NCBI GenBank assembly: GCA_948468385.1
Contig: CAOKHZ010000014.1
Location: forward strand, 1 to 64,000
From: an uncultured Faecalicatena sp.
GTDB lineage: Bacteria; Bacillota; Clostridia; Lachnospirales; Lachnospiraceae
Reading direction: 5' to 3'
Length of the DNA: 64,000 bases
The notes beneath the pieces are model-generated. The model did no database searches, was not told the origin of the DNA, and saw only the letters and a list, made by a program, of their open reading frames with translations. Position numbers and translations under genes: made by a program. Below are positions 37,378 through 45,208 of this stretch, piece after piece (within the stretch, counting starts at the first letter, position 1; every line of letters starts with the position of its first letter).

Positions 37378-38334
37378 TTATTTTCCACCATTCACCCATG
37401 CCACGGCCGCGAGTGCCGCCGCCGTGCCGTCCGCCGCCGCCGTGGTAAGCTGCCTGACATGCTTCGTCCGACAATCTCCCGCCGCGAAAATGCCGGGAAC
37501 GCTCGTCCTTCCATCCTCTCCCGCCACGACAAAACCAGCCTCGTCCAATTTCACGAGCGAGGCAAACGGCTCGTTCTTTGGAATTTGGCCCACCGCGACA
37601 AACACGCCTGATACGTTCAACACGAAACACTTGTCCTCTTTCTTATTACACAAGCGAATCCCTTCCACCGCTTGTCCACCCAAGATTTCTTCCGCCACGG
37701 TATCGAGCACGAATTCCACGTTTTCCTTTTCGGCGAGCCGTCTCACCGTCCCTTCTTCCCCGCGAAACGTTTCCCTGCGATGTACCAAATACACCCTTTT
37801 ACAATATTCTGAAAGAAATTCGGCATCCTCAAGAGCCGTATTGCCGCCGCCCACCACGGCCACGTCCCGACCCTTGAAAAACATGCCGTCACAAGTGGCA
37901 CAATAGGACACGCCCGCACCTTTAAGACGTTCCTCCCCTGAAACACCTAAAAGCCGACGTTCCATGCCCCCCGCCAGAACCACGCTCCGGCACTCGAAAA
38001 CTTCTTTCGCGGTACGCACGCGAAACAAAGCCTTGGAAACTTCTTCGTCGCCACCTTGGCCGTGACCCGCGAATGGCACTTCCTTTTCGACTCCTTGTAC
38101 TTCCGCCTGCATCGTTTCCGCTCCCAGGCTCGTCGCCTGCTCCAAAAGCCGCTCCGTAAATTCACTCCCGCTGATGGCGGCAATTCCCGGATAATTTTCC
38201 ACCATCGGCGAACTCACGATTTGCCCGCCAAAACTCATTTTTTCAAAAACAATCGTCGATTTCCCGGCACGCTGGCCATAAATCGCCGCCGTCAGGCCGG
38301 CAATTCCGCCGCCAATAATAGCAATATCGTACAT
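37378..38334 (-). CDS. trxB: Thioredoxin reductase-like FAD/NAD(P)H oxidoreductase
   Basis: 318 residues from ATG 38334 behind AGGAGGAG. It has an N-terminal FAD dinucleotide fold IIGGGIAGLTAAIYG, the redox-active pair CATC (C145/C148) in SYCATCDGMFFKG, an NADPH fold VAVVGGGNTALEDAEFL, and the C-terminal FAD motif GIFAAGDCR. Two insertions are atypical: a Gly/Glu-rich loop near residues 85-100 and the MERRLLGVSGEERL variant. It could be thioredoxin reductase or a related flavin reductase. It lies upstream of the thi promoter with no thioredoxin gene adjacent, so it is probably a separate transcript. Confidence 0.85.
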   Translation of the reverse strand: MYDIAIIGGGIAGLTAAIYGQRAGKSTIVFEKMSFGGQIVSSPMVENYPGIAAISGSEFTERLLEQATSLGAETMQAEVQGVEKEVPFAGHGQGGDEEVSKALFRVRTAKEVFECRSVVLAGGMERRLLGVSGEERLKGAGVSYCATCDGMFFKGRDVAVVGGGNTALEDAEFLSEYCKRVYLVHRRETFRGEEGTVRRLAEKENVEFVLDTVAEEILGGQAVEGIRLCNKKEDKCFVLNVSGVFVAVGQIPKNEPFASLVKLDEAGFVVAGEDGRTSVPGIFAAGDCRTKHVRQLTTAAADGTAAALAAVAWVNGGK

Positions 38335-38440
38335 AAAACTCCTCCTCGTAACATGTCCGTAAGCCTCTTTGTGGGATAAGTCCACGCCCTAAACGTTACT
38401 CGCACCCTAATTGTTGTTCGCGAGAATACTTTCCCCTCTT

Positions 38441-38797
38441 TCATGGAATTTCATGCACGACATCCGTCAATTGGCCTTCTACTTGTTTTTTGTATGTTTC
38501 ATTTCGAAAAAACGGATTCAATTTTTTCTTTGAGTAATGAAAACCATACTTTTGTACTGTCAAATCTCCCAATAACTCAGTAAAGTATCTTTCCCATGTC
38601 ATATATTTTTTACTATCACAATACTTCCATGTATGTTCTAATTCATCTGCCAAAAACCGTCGAAATGCATTTGCCTTTAACAGTAAATACTCAAACGATT
38701 CCATTCCCTTTCGCGCTCTCTACCGGACACGTAAATATGTCTTGCATCATTTCGTATCCCGCATTACTATCTTCTGTAATTACATAATTTGCTTTTA
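38441..38797 (-). pseudogene. Decayed gene, N- and C-terminal parts with a frame break and probable internal deletion
   Basis: The 3' part (38441-38704) encodes 87 residues starting ESFEYLLLKANAFRRFLADE, with the motif MTWERYFTELLGDL. The 5' part (38705-38797) encodes VKANYVITEDSNAGYEMMQD in another frame and ends at the junction. From memory, clostridial relatives have both segments in one protein with extra sequence between them, so I infer a deletion plus frameshift. No valid start codon precedes the 5' part. The function of the intact family is unknown to me. Confidence 0.55.
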
Positions 38798-38801
38798 CTT
38801 C

Positions 38802-38932
38802 TTACAATTTTCCCTCATAAATCCGATACAACCGAGTTATGAACGTTTTCCCGTCCTTTTGCGTCCGCAACTCATACACGCTTGCTAAAATACCTTTCTT
38901 GATTTTATTTCCAGAAAATACCTACCCTTCAT
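38802..38932 (-). pseudogene. Frameshifted small gene after DUF4869
   Basis: ATG 38932 follows GGAGGTG inside the end of the DUF4869 gene and begins MKGRYFLEIKSRKVF, then meets a stop. The adjacent frame continues sensibly as ILASVYELRTQKDGKTFI and ends YRIYEGKL at 38802. A single frameshift near 38890 would restore a protein of about 43 residues. Family unknown. Confidence 0.5.
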
Positions 38933-39380
38933 AAACACCTCCCACATACGCGCACATTTTTAGCACCCAATCTTCATACCCGCAAATCTCCGAATCATCA
39001 TTTAAACATTTCGCACGAAGATTCAGCCCTTTGAAATCCAAATCATATCCGCTCAAAGACGCATAAATTTCCTTTTTATCCGCAATCTCGGCAATCCACC
39101 TCTCGCAATTCTTACCGCACACAATCAAATCCACATAAAAGTCATCCATTTTGTACATGCAAATCAACGCCTTTACCCCGCCAGAAAGCTTCTCCGGCGA
39201 AATTTGCCCCAGCACCGGACTTTGAATACAAAACTTGTCCAACACCTTTGAACCGTCAATGTCATATACCATCTTTCTTACGAAAGGGTCATCCAACCAT
39301 TCCTCGTCATACGTGTTATTAAAATATTTATCAATACTAAGAATCGCTTCCTCGTCATATCCAAAATATATGTTCAGCAA
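38922..39380 (-). CDS. DUF4869 protein
   Basis: 152 residues from TTG 39380 with GGAGGTG upstream. It matches DUF4869 of clostridia by pattern: LNIYFG start, YFNNTYDEEWLDDPFV, DIDGSKVLDKFCIQSPVLGQI, LSGGVKALICMYKM and CGKNCERWIAEIADKK. No catalytic motif, signal or membrane segment is seen. The two genes downstream in the same direction are both broken, so this may be the last intact member of a decaying operon. Confidence 0.8.
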   Translation of the reverse strand: MLNIYFGYDEEAILSIDKYFNNTYDEEWLDDPFVRKMVYDIDGSKVLDKFCIQSPVLGQISPEKLSGGVKALICMYKMDDFYVDLIVCGKNCERWIAEIADKKEIYASLSGYDLDFKGLNLRAKCLNDDSEICGYEDWVLKMCAYVGGVYEG

Positions 39381-39500
39381 TACTGTTCACCTCCGCCATG
39401 AAATCATTCTCCCTCACTACCCCTTTTCGGGCACTCTTGAATCTATTCTATCAGACTAACACTTTCGTTGCAAGTTCGCCAAACAAAATTCCCTTTATAC

Positions 39501-39529
39501 TTGAATATTCAGCAACATGCAAGTATAAT
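39501..39529 (+). promoter_or_regulatory. Promoter of the FakA-like/CPBP gene pair
   Basis: TTGAAT (39501-39506), a 17-base spacer, and TATAAT (39524-39529): near-consensus housekeeping promoter. It is followed by the stem-loop repeat at 39549 and then GGAGGG before the first gene. Confidence 0.8.
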
Positions 39530-39548
39530 CTTATTATAGCATCCATGT

Positions 39549-39606
39549 ATGAGTGGGTTGAATGCTTTTTTAGAGCATCCAACCGCACAACTGGCAATTT
39601 TTTATT
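39549..39606. repeat. Dispersed stem-loop repeat, copy 2
   Basis: GGGTTGAATGCT pairs with AGCATCCAACC around a T-rich loop, followed by GCACAACTGGCAATTTTTT. It is closely related to 36530-36580. It lies in the leader between promoter and ribosome site of the next gene and could act as an attenuator there. Confidence 0.65.
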
Positions 39607-39620
39607 TGGAGGGACATACC

Positions 39621-39872
39621 ATGTTAGAATTTCGATATGACACCCAATTATTGATTGAAGGGGAAGATCTTGACGAGGACGTTATTAGTGCATATTTTAC
39701 CGATAACTTTAAAGGCGATTGCCTGCTGGCCGTGGGAGATGAAGAGTTGATAAAAATCCATTTCCACACGAACGAGCCTTGGAAGGTACTGGAGTATTGC
39801 TCCTCGCTTGGGGAAATCTACGACATCGTCGTGGAAGACATGGAACGGCAAAGCCGGGGATTAAAAGGATAG
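39621..39872 (+). CDS. Stand-alone FakA/YloV C-terminal-like small protein
   Basis: 83 residues from ATG 39621 after GGAGGG. Residues 20-80 (NFKGDCLLAVGDEELIKIHFHTNEPWKVLEYCSSLGEI ... VEDMERQ) match the last domain of FakA/YloV-type fatty-acid kinases (the kinase related to dihydroxyacetone kinase), where the IHxHTN motif is conserved. The kinase and middle domains are absent. Such short versions occur in clostridia as separate genes; their role is unclear. It forms a pair with the CPBP protease gene ten bases downstream. Confidence 0.72.
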   Translation: MLEFRYDTQLLIEGEDLDEDVISAYFTDNFKGDCLLAVGDEELIKIHFHTNEPWKVLEYCSSLGEIYDIVVEDMERQSRGLKG

Positions 39873-39882
39873 GGAGGCCATT

Positions 39883-40770
39883 ATGAAACGTGCAGTGTCA
39901 GACAACATACTCATTCTTTACGTCATTACTTTCGTACTGATTTTGTTTGGGCAAATTTTAGGGTCATTGCTACAATTTATACCGTTTATGACCGGCTCGC
40001 CCGCGATGGTTACCATGACCATGTACCTCGCCTTTATCGGCATTTGGGTTCTGGTGCTTTTGTATTTGCGCCTTTCTCCCAAAAACCGCCCGATACTGGG
40101 CGCGCTCGGGAGCAAGCCAAAAGGAAACAACTGGAAATGGTTCCTCCTCGGAATCGGCATCGGATTTGGCCTGAACGCCGTTTGCATTTTGGCGGCATGG
40201 CTTAACAAGGACATCTCGCTCTATTTTGATTCCTTCCAACCGCTACCCGTCATCGGCATTTTTATCGCGGTCTTCGTCCAGTCCTCGGCGGAGGAATTGC
40301 TTTGCAGGGGCTTCCTCTACCAGAGGCTGATGCGTAATTACAAAAATCCAATGGTAGCCATTATCGGAAACTCTCTATTTTTCGCCTTGCTGCATCTGGC
40401 CAACGACGGGGTCACGTTCTTGTCAGTGATAAATATTTTCGTCGTGGGAATCCTATTTTCCCTGATGGTCTATTACATGGACAGCATATGGTGCGCGATG
40501 GCAATGCATACCGCTTGGAATTTTACACAAAACATCCTTTTCGGATTGCCAAACAGCGGCATGGTCGCGCCTTATTCCATCTTTCGGCTTGACGCTTCCA
40601 CGGCACGCGACAGCTTTGCCTACAACGTCGGCTTTGGCATCGAAGGGACACTGCTGGCAGATGTCGTCCTCATACTGGCCTGCGTCTGCCTCTACCTATG
40701 GGGCCGGAAATATGGAAAAAAGCCATATGACGTATGGGAAACGGACGCACCGCGAGACACGGAATTATAA
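39883..40770 (+). CDS. CPBP-family intramembrane glutamic endopeptidase
   Basis: 295 residues with seven or eight membrane segments. The CPBP (CAAX protease and bacteriocin-processing, Rce1-like) motifs are complete: EELLCRGFLYQRL (motif 1, paired Glu and Arg), FALLHLAN (motif 2) and AMHTAWNF (motif 3). These enzymes cleave within membranes. Bacterial members take part in bacteriocin self-immunity or peptide maturation, but no bacteriocin gene is nearby. Co-transcribed with the FakA-like gene. Confidence 0.9.
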   Translation: MKRAVSDNILILYVITFVLILFGQILGSLLQFIPFMTGSPAMVTMTMYLAFIGIWVLVLLYLRLSPKNRPILGALGSKPKGNNWKWFLLGIGIGFGLNAVCILAAWLNKDISLYFDSFQPLPVIGIFIAVFVQSSAEELLCRGFLYQRLMRNYKNPMVAIIGNSLFFALLHLANDGVTFLSVINIFVVGILFSLMVYYMDSIWCAMAMHTAWNFTQNILFGLPNSGMVAPYSIFRLDASTARDSFAYNVGFGIEGTLLADVVLILACVCLYLWGRKYGKKPYDVWETDAPRDTEL

Positions 40771-40774
40771 ACGG

Positions 40775-40806
40775 CCGCCTTTATGGGCTTATTCCCATAA
40801 GGCGGC
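40775..40806. terminator. Shared hairpin between convergent CPBP and XRE genes
   Basis: GCCGCCTTTATGGG pairs with CCCATAAGGCGGC around CTTATT. No long U-run follows on either strand, but the position between two convergent genes makes a two-way terminator likely. Confidence 0.6.
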
Positions 40807-40818
40807 AATCCTGATTCT

Positions 40819-41271
40819 TCACGTTTCCCCCAACTTTTTGGAAATGACGCAATTACATGCATACGTACTTGCAAACACGGCAAATCCGACTACCGTTCCC
40901 CATAACGGCATCCTCACGTCCAAGTATATTAAAAACAACTGGATTACAAGAAAAAACGAGCTGACACTTTCTATGACAAACAAAATTCTTTTTTGCAGCT
41001 CCCGCCACCTTCTCCGCTCACTTAGCTTTTCCGCCGTCCACAACCCATAGGCATCCGCCGCGGTGCCTTCCACGTCCTCGTCGGAAATCAGTTCGTCCAA
41101 TCCCGCCCCCAGTTCCATTGCCAGCTTCTTCGCCATGATTAAATCCGGGCACCTGCTGCCATTTTCCCAACGACATACCGTTTGCCGCGAAACGTACAGC
41201 TTATCGGCTAATTGTTGCTGCGTGTAATGATTTTCTTCCCGTAATTTTTTAATATTTTCACCGAGTGACAT
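40819..41271 (-). CDS. XRE-family regulator with C-terminal membrane segments
   Basis: 150 residues. Residues 5-62 are an XRE/Cro helix-turn-helix (ENIKKLREENHYTQQQLADKLYVSRQTVCRWENG). After a linker come two hydrophobic segments (ILFVIESVSSFFLVIQLFLIYL and WGTVVGFAVFASTYACN). Membrane-attached XRE proteins are common in Firmicutes as sensors of membrane or peptide stress, and this one may control the convergent CPBP pair. The start MSLGENIKK follows AGGCG. Confidence 0.85.
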   Translation of the reverse strand: MSLGENIKKLREENHYTQQQLADKLYVSRQTVCRWENGSRCPDLIMAKKLAMELGAGLDELISDEDVEGTAADAYGLWTAEKLSERRRWRELQKRILFVIESVSSFFLVIQLFLIYLDVRMPLWGTVVGFAVFASTYACNCVISKKLGET

Positions 41272-41406
41272 ATCTTACGCCTCCTTTGCCTCTGGCATCA
41301 TCATATATCATCCAAATACAAATGACAAGCAACTTTGAGGATTTACATGGTTCCAATGCGGTAACAAACGGTTGCATGACAAAACCCCCGCATGCTGGCG
41401 AGGGTT

Positions 41407-41496
41407 CTATTTCTCATACTCCATTTGCGTTACCAATTTTTCCATGGCCGAAAAAGTGGTGCCGCGCTCCCGGTACGCCTCTCCCGCCAATTCTAT
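41407..41496 (-). pseudogene. C-terminal scrap of a lost gene
   Basis: A 29-codon open stretch ends TFSAMEKLVTQMEYEK then TAG. It has no start or ribosome site and lies ten bases after the esterase stop. Protein-like codon use suggests the tail of a gene removed by deletion. The rest of 41272-41406 shows nothing. Confidence 0.3.
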
Positions 41497-41506
41497 TTAT
41501 AAACCG

Positions 41507-42511
41507 TCAACGTCGGAGTCCCCCTTGTTTTTCTAATTTCAAGAATTCTCCATCCAGCCGCTTTTGTACTTCTATCGGAAGCATTTGCGGTAAAATCCTT
41601 GCCAAGGTGACCAAGTTATAATCCAACGCATGAGAGTTATTTATAATCAAATCCTTTATATTCGGTGCAACTTCATATAGAACCGTTCTTTTTTTATCAT
41701 CTTCCACCAGATATTCCAAAGCCATCTTCATAGATTTTGATCGTGTTTTTACATAATTGGCATCAGGCTTTACTTCAAAATCTCCCATATGTAACTTTAA
41801 CCAGTTAATGCTCATCGGAAACCACTGGGCAAAATTTGCATCTACCAACCCTTCCTTACCACCCGCCGTATGTGTTTTTGCAAGAGAATATCCATGTCCT
41901 CCCCTTTCAAATATGTGCATTTCATAAGGCACGTGTGCCTTCTGCAATGCCACCGCAAAGCGAATTGGATGAAGCATGGGCGCGACGGCCTCGTCTTCGA
42001 GCGTGGAAAACATAAACGTCGGCGGCGTATACCTATCTACGTAAGCCGCAGAATCGGGACGCCCCTTTTCATCCCTTTCCTCGAAATAAATCGCCGGATA
42101 TCCAAGTAATATCACGTTTGGACGAATTTTTCCCATACTTCCAAGGCAAGATGCCAGATGGCCTCCCGCGGAGAAACCGATGACCGCGATTTTCTTTGGA
42201 TTTATGTTCCATTCCTTTGCGTTTGCACGTAATAATTCCAACGCATTTTCCGCATCCGCGAATGCTTTTTGAAACACCTCTTCCACTTCTCGTCCGACCG
42301 TATATCGGAGAACGAACGCGTTATATCCTTCTGCCAAATAGGCAAGGGCTATCGGCTCCGCCTCCCTATCACTGCACATTTCATAGCTTCCCCCCGGACA
42401 AATCATGATGGCCGGCCGTCCAGACATCATTGGCATCTCAGTGCTAACGTCCTGAAGGTAAGCAGTCAAAGTCGCTCTTGATCCTTCCATGTTAATTGTA
42501 AAACATCTCAT
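41507..42511 (-). CDS. Alpha/beta hydrolase (acetyl-esterase/lipase type) with a C-terminal extension
   Basis: 334 residues. The first 250 are an alpha/beta hydrolase close to carbohydrate acetyl esterases: oxyanion region MICPGGSYEMCSDRE, nucleophile elbow GFSAGGHLA (S114), acidic LEDEAVAP and histidine motif FERGGHGYS. The last 80 residues (from about KTRSKSMKMALEYLVED) are not part of the fold, are partly helical, and end EKQGGLRR. There is no signal peptide, so it is probably cytoplasmic and deacetylates imported oligosaccharides. It faces the SGNH hydrolase gene, another esterase fold. Confidence 0.85.
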   Translation of the reverse strand: MRCFTINMEGSRATLTAYLQDVSTEMPMMSGRPAIMICPGGSYEMCSDREAEPIALAYLAEGYNAFVLRYTVGREVEEVFQKAFADAENALELLRANAKEWNINPKKIAVIGFSAGGHLASCLGSMGKIRPNVILLGYPAIYFEERDEKGRPDSAAYVDRYTPPTFMFSTLEDEAVAPMLHPIRFAVALQKAHVPYEMHIFERGGHGYSLAKTHTAGGKEGLVDANFAQWFPMSINWLKLHMGDFEVKPDANYVKTRSKSMKMALEYLVEDDKKRTVLYEVAPNIKDLIINNSHALDYNLVTLARILPQMLPIEVQKRLDGEFLKLEKQGGLRR

Positions 42512-42546
42512 TTTCCCTTTTTCTCCATTTCATTATGTCAGGATGC

Positions 42547-43416
42547 TTATTTCCTAACCGAATCCATCCCATTCTCCGTAATGACTTGTTCTATCATCGG
42601 CTTAATATACTCATTATACCAGCGCAGTTGTCCGTCATGGTTCAGGTGAATGCCATCCTCGATAAACAGCGTCTCGTTAAAATTTGTCCCGTCATAAGTC
42701 AAAGCGTTCGCGTCCACGTAGTACAAGTAATCCGCTTCCTCCGCCAGCTTCTGCAACCGCTCGTTAATGGTCAGCGTGAGGTTCAAATATTCCGCACGTC
42801 CCGGTAACAGCAAGCCGCTCATGATGACGAACTTGGCATCCGGCATCTGCTCGTGAAAAGCGGCAAACATTTGCTTCTTATACTCCATGCATTTCTCAAT
42901 CTTCTCCTCATCCGTCCCCGACAGTTGCACGTAATCATTGGAACCGGTCTGGAAAAATACGATTTTCGGCTCGTATGGAAAAAGAATCCGATCGGCATAT
43001 CCTACCAGTTCCGCGTCAATGCTGCCGCCAAACGCATGGTTTTGTACCTTGTACTCGCTCATGTCTCCTTCCATCGTCTCCCACATGGAAAAATTGGACG
43101 CGCCGTAAAATATGATCTCGCCCTTGCGAGCCGTACTATATTTTTCCTCAATTTCTTTAATAAATCCCTCCCAATAATCGTGGCACTCCAATTCCGTCTT
43201 AATTTCAATCTTGGGATACTTCCCCACTTCATTTTTCACCATGTTTTCTTCCTTTCCCGTCTCCGTCTTTTCATCCACCACGCCATCCTCGTCTTGATGA
43301 TCTTCCTTGTTTTGTGGCTCCTCTTGCTTTGCCGTATCATCCTTGCCAGAGTCCTTTTCTCCACCACGTCCGGTCGCCATTCCCATGGCCATGATTCCGC
43401 GCGCGCAACTACGCAA
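42547..43416 (-). CDS. SGNH/GDSL-type hydrolase, full copy
   Basis: 289 residues. The SGNH blocks are present: nucleophile Ser in IIFYGASNFSMW, Gly in NHAFGGSID, Asn in TGSNDYVQL, and Asp/His in EDGIHLNHDGQ. It is probably a carbohydrate or lipid esterase. The first 75 residues are acidic and repetitive. The start is doubtful: the frame opens at 43416 without a ribosome site, while ATG 43441 has AGGAGG and codes MGKKLVKGFA then TAG. A one-base frameshift near 43415 may have broken a signal peptide. Residues from about 120 onward are duplicated at 44645-45172. Confidence 0.8.
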   Translation of the reverse strand: MRSCARGIMAMGMATGRGGEKDSGKDDTAKQEEPQNKEDHQDEDGVVDEKTETGKEENMVKNEVGKYPKIEIKTELECHDYWEGFIKEIEEKYSTARKGEIIFYGASNFSMWETMEGDMSEYKVQNHAFGGSIDAELVGYADRILFPYEPKIVFFQTGSNDYVQLSGTDEEKIEKCMEYKKQMFAAFHEQMPDAKFVIMSGLLLPGRAEYLNLTLTINERLQKLAEEADYLYYVDANALTYDGTNFNETLFIEDGIHLNHDGQLRWYNEYIKPMIEQVITENGMDSVRK

Positions 43417-43780
43417 ATCCCTTTACTAATTTCTTTCCCATCACTTTTTGCTTCCTCCTTGGATTTGATTTCCGCCGGCAAAGATCCCGGCGACTTATGC
43501 ATTTACATTACGTCATATCCAATCACAATGCAAGAAAATCGGAATTTTTTCTAAAAAATTAGAAGTGCTGATTTATATAAAAGAGTTTCTCTTGCGAAGC
43601 TCTCGCATCGTGCGCGGCTGCCTCGGCGACAAGATTTTTTCGCGCTCGCGCGCATCCTCCCTGAGGATTTTTATAGGATAGGAAACGAAGTTACCTATCC
43701 CATAAAAATTGGCGGGGAACTTCCCCGCCTTGGATGAATTTTGGTCTTGCGACCAGCCTTTTTCAATCTATCACCCTTTC
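43417..43780. other. Non-coding gap with hairpin repeat and zeta-operon terminator
   Basis: It holds a hairpin at 43668-43708 (GGATAGG/CCTATCC inside A/T-rich arms, loop core GAAACGAAG) that shares GGAAACGAAGTT with 32034-32072. Next is a perfect GGCGGGGAA/TTCCCCGCC stem at 43711-43729; read on minus it is followed by ATTTTTA and would end the zeta-toxin transcript. The stretch 43570-43660 is rich in CGCG and shows no gene. Confidence 0.6.
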
Positions 43781-44347
43781 TCAATTTAACGAACCCTCTA
43801 ACAATTTTAATATCTCTTCCTCAGGCCACAATTTATTTGGAAAAATTGAAACATCCTCCTTGTGTTTTCTTATAATTCTTATTGGTTCCATCGTATTATC
43901 ATACACATGCAAAATATCACAAAGTTCCATTAACCTTTTTATGTTCCCTATCGACTTATAATAACGTTTCATGATTTTATCTCTACCCACGTCATGACCA
44001 CCAGATGCCACTCGTGTTTCGACTCGTGCAACATTGACCAACGGATTTATCGTCAAAACAAATACACATTTTATAAAATATCCTTCTCGCTTTGCCTTTT
44101 CCAAAATATCTAATTTATATTTCGATGACAAAACCGTTTCAAAAGTGAAATCTTCCTTTACATCTATAGAAGCATACCTTTTTTCATCTACAAGCTTCGC
44201 CGCCTCTTCATTACTCATTCCCGTTGCCGCAACGATATCATCCGCATTAGTATAGATACCTACTTTTTCAAAAAGCTTAGTAATAGTACTTTTCCCGGAA
44301 CCATTCGGCCCCGCAAAGACAAGAAGCATCGGCTTCCTAATCGACAT
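43781..44347 (-). CDS. Zeta-toxin family kinase
   Basis: 188 residues from ATG 44347 (MSIRKPM), overlapping the upstream gene by 11 bases. Walker A GPNGSGKST at residues 13-21, then an acidic NADDIVA motif, FTFETVLSS and a basic RYYKSIGN segment match zeta toxins/PezT-like kinases. These phosphorylate UDP-N-acetylglucosamine and block wall synthesis. Some chromosomal relatives have other targets. Its coupling with a short upstream gene suggests a toxin-antitoxin pair. It lies between two copies of an SGNH hydrolase gene. Confidence 0.87.
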   Translation of the reverse strand: MSIRKPMLLVFAGPNGSGKSTITKLFEKVGIYTNADDIVAATGMSNEEAAKLVDEKRYASIDVKEDFTFETVLSSKYKLDILEKAKREGYFIKCVFVLTINPLVNVARVETRVASGGHDVGRDKIMKRYYKSIGNIKRLMELCDILHVYDNTMEPIRIIRKHKEDVSIFPNKLWPEEEILKLLEGSLN

Positions 44348-44567
44348 ACTTTCTCTCCCCATTGGCATATTCTATATAAGCTTTCTTTTTAACCGTATCA
44401 TATCCCGCAATTGGCTTCTTACAAAACTTAGCATCTGCTATGGCCGTTCGAACCGCCCTTGTAGCCCTGGCATCCATCTCGGCATCCCTTTCTGATATGA
44501 AGCACTTCTGATTAGCAAAATCCACGATTTTCACGGAATGGCTATTTCCCATTTTCACCGTACGCAC
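44337..44567 (-). CDS. Putative antitoxin partner of the zeta toxin
   Basis: 76 residues from GTG 44567 with AGAGAGGA upstream. It contains VKIVDFANQKCFISERDAEM and ends KKAYIEYANGERKYVD. It does not look like the classical three-helix epsilon or the HTH-type PezA antitoxin, so the antitoxin role rests on size, position and the 11-base overlap with the toxin gene. Similar short genes accompany zeta-like kinases in clostridia and Bacteroidetes, as far as I recall. Confidence 0.6.
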   Translation of the reverse strand: MRTVKMGNSHSVKIVDFANQKCFISERDAEMDARATRAVRTAIADAKFCKKPIAGYDTVKKKAYIEYANGERKYVD

Positions 44568-44644
44568 AATATCAGTCCTCTCTTCTCAATTTCACTAATC
44601 AGATAGTAACATACCCGATTGATATTTTCAACAAAATTTTTGGT

Positions 44645-45200
44645 TCATTTCCTAACCGAATCCATCCCGTTCTCCGTAATGACTTGTTCTATCATCGACT
44701 TAATATACTCATTATACCAGCGCAATTGCCCGTCATGGTTCAAATGTATCATGTCTTCGACAAACAGACTTTCATCGAAATTCGTCCCGTCATAAGTCAA
44801 GGCGTTCGCGTCCACGTAGTACAAATAATCCGTTTCCTCCGCCAACTTCTGTAATTCTTCATTGATTGTCAATGTCAAATTTAAATATTCCGCACGTCCT
44901 GGTAACAACAAGCCGCTCATGATAACGAACTTGGCATCCGGCATCTGCTCGTGAAAGACGGCAAACATTTGCTTCTTATATTCCATGCATTTCTCAATCT
45001 TCTCCTCATCCGTCCCCGACAGTTGCACGTAATCATTGGAACCGGTCTGGAAAAATACGATTTTCGGCTCGTATGGAAAAAGAATCCGATCGGCATATCC
45101 TACCAGTTCCGCGTCAATGCTGCCGCCAAACGCATGGTTTTGTACCTTGTACTCGCTCATGTCCCCTTCCATGTTTTCCCGTCTGGCAAAATTGGAAGCA
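44645..45200 (-). pseudogene. Truncated second copy of the SGNH hydrolase
   Basis: 175 residues from ATG 45172, nearly identical to the C-terminal part of the protein at 42547. Base identity continues to about 45200, then stops abruptly next to the end of the AAA gene. The nucleophile Ser block (YGASN) is missing, so the product should be inactive. There is no promoter or ribosome site of its own. Confidence 0.8.
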
Positions 45201-45208
45201 CTGATTTT

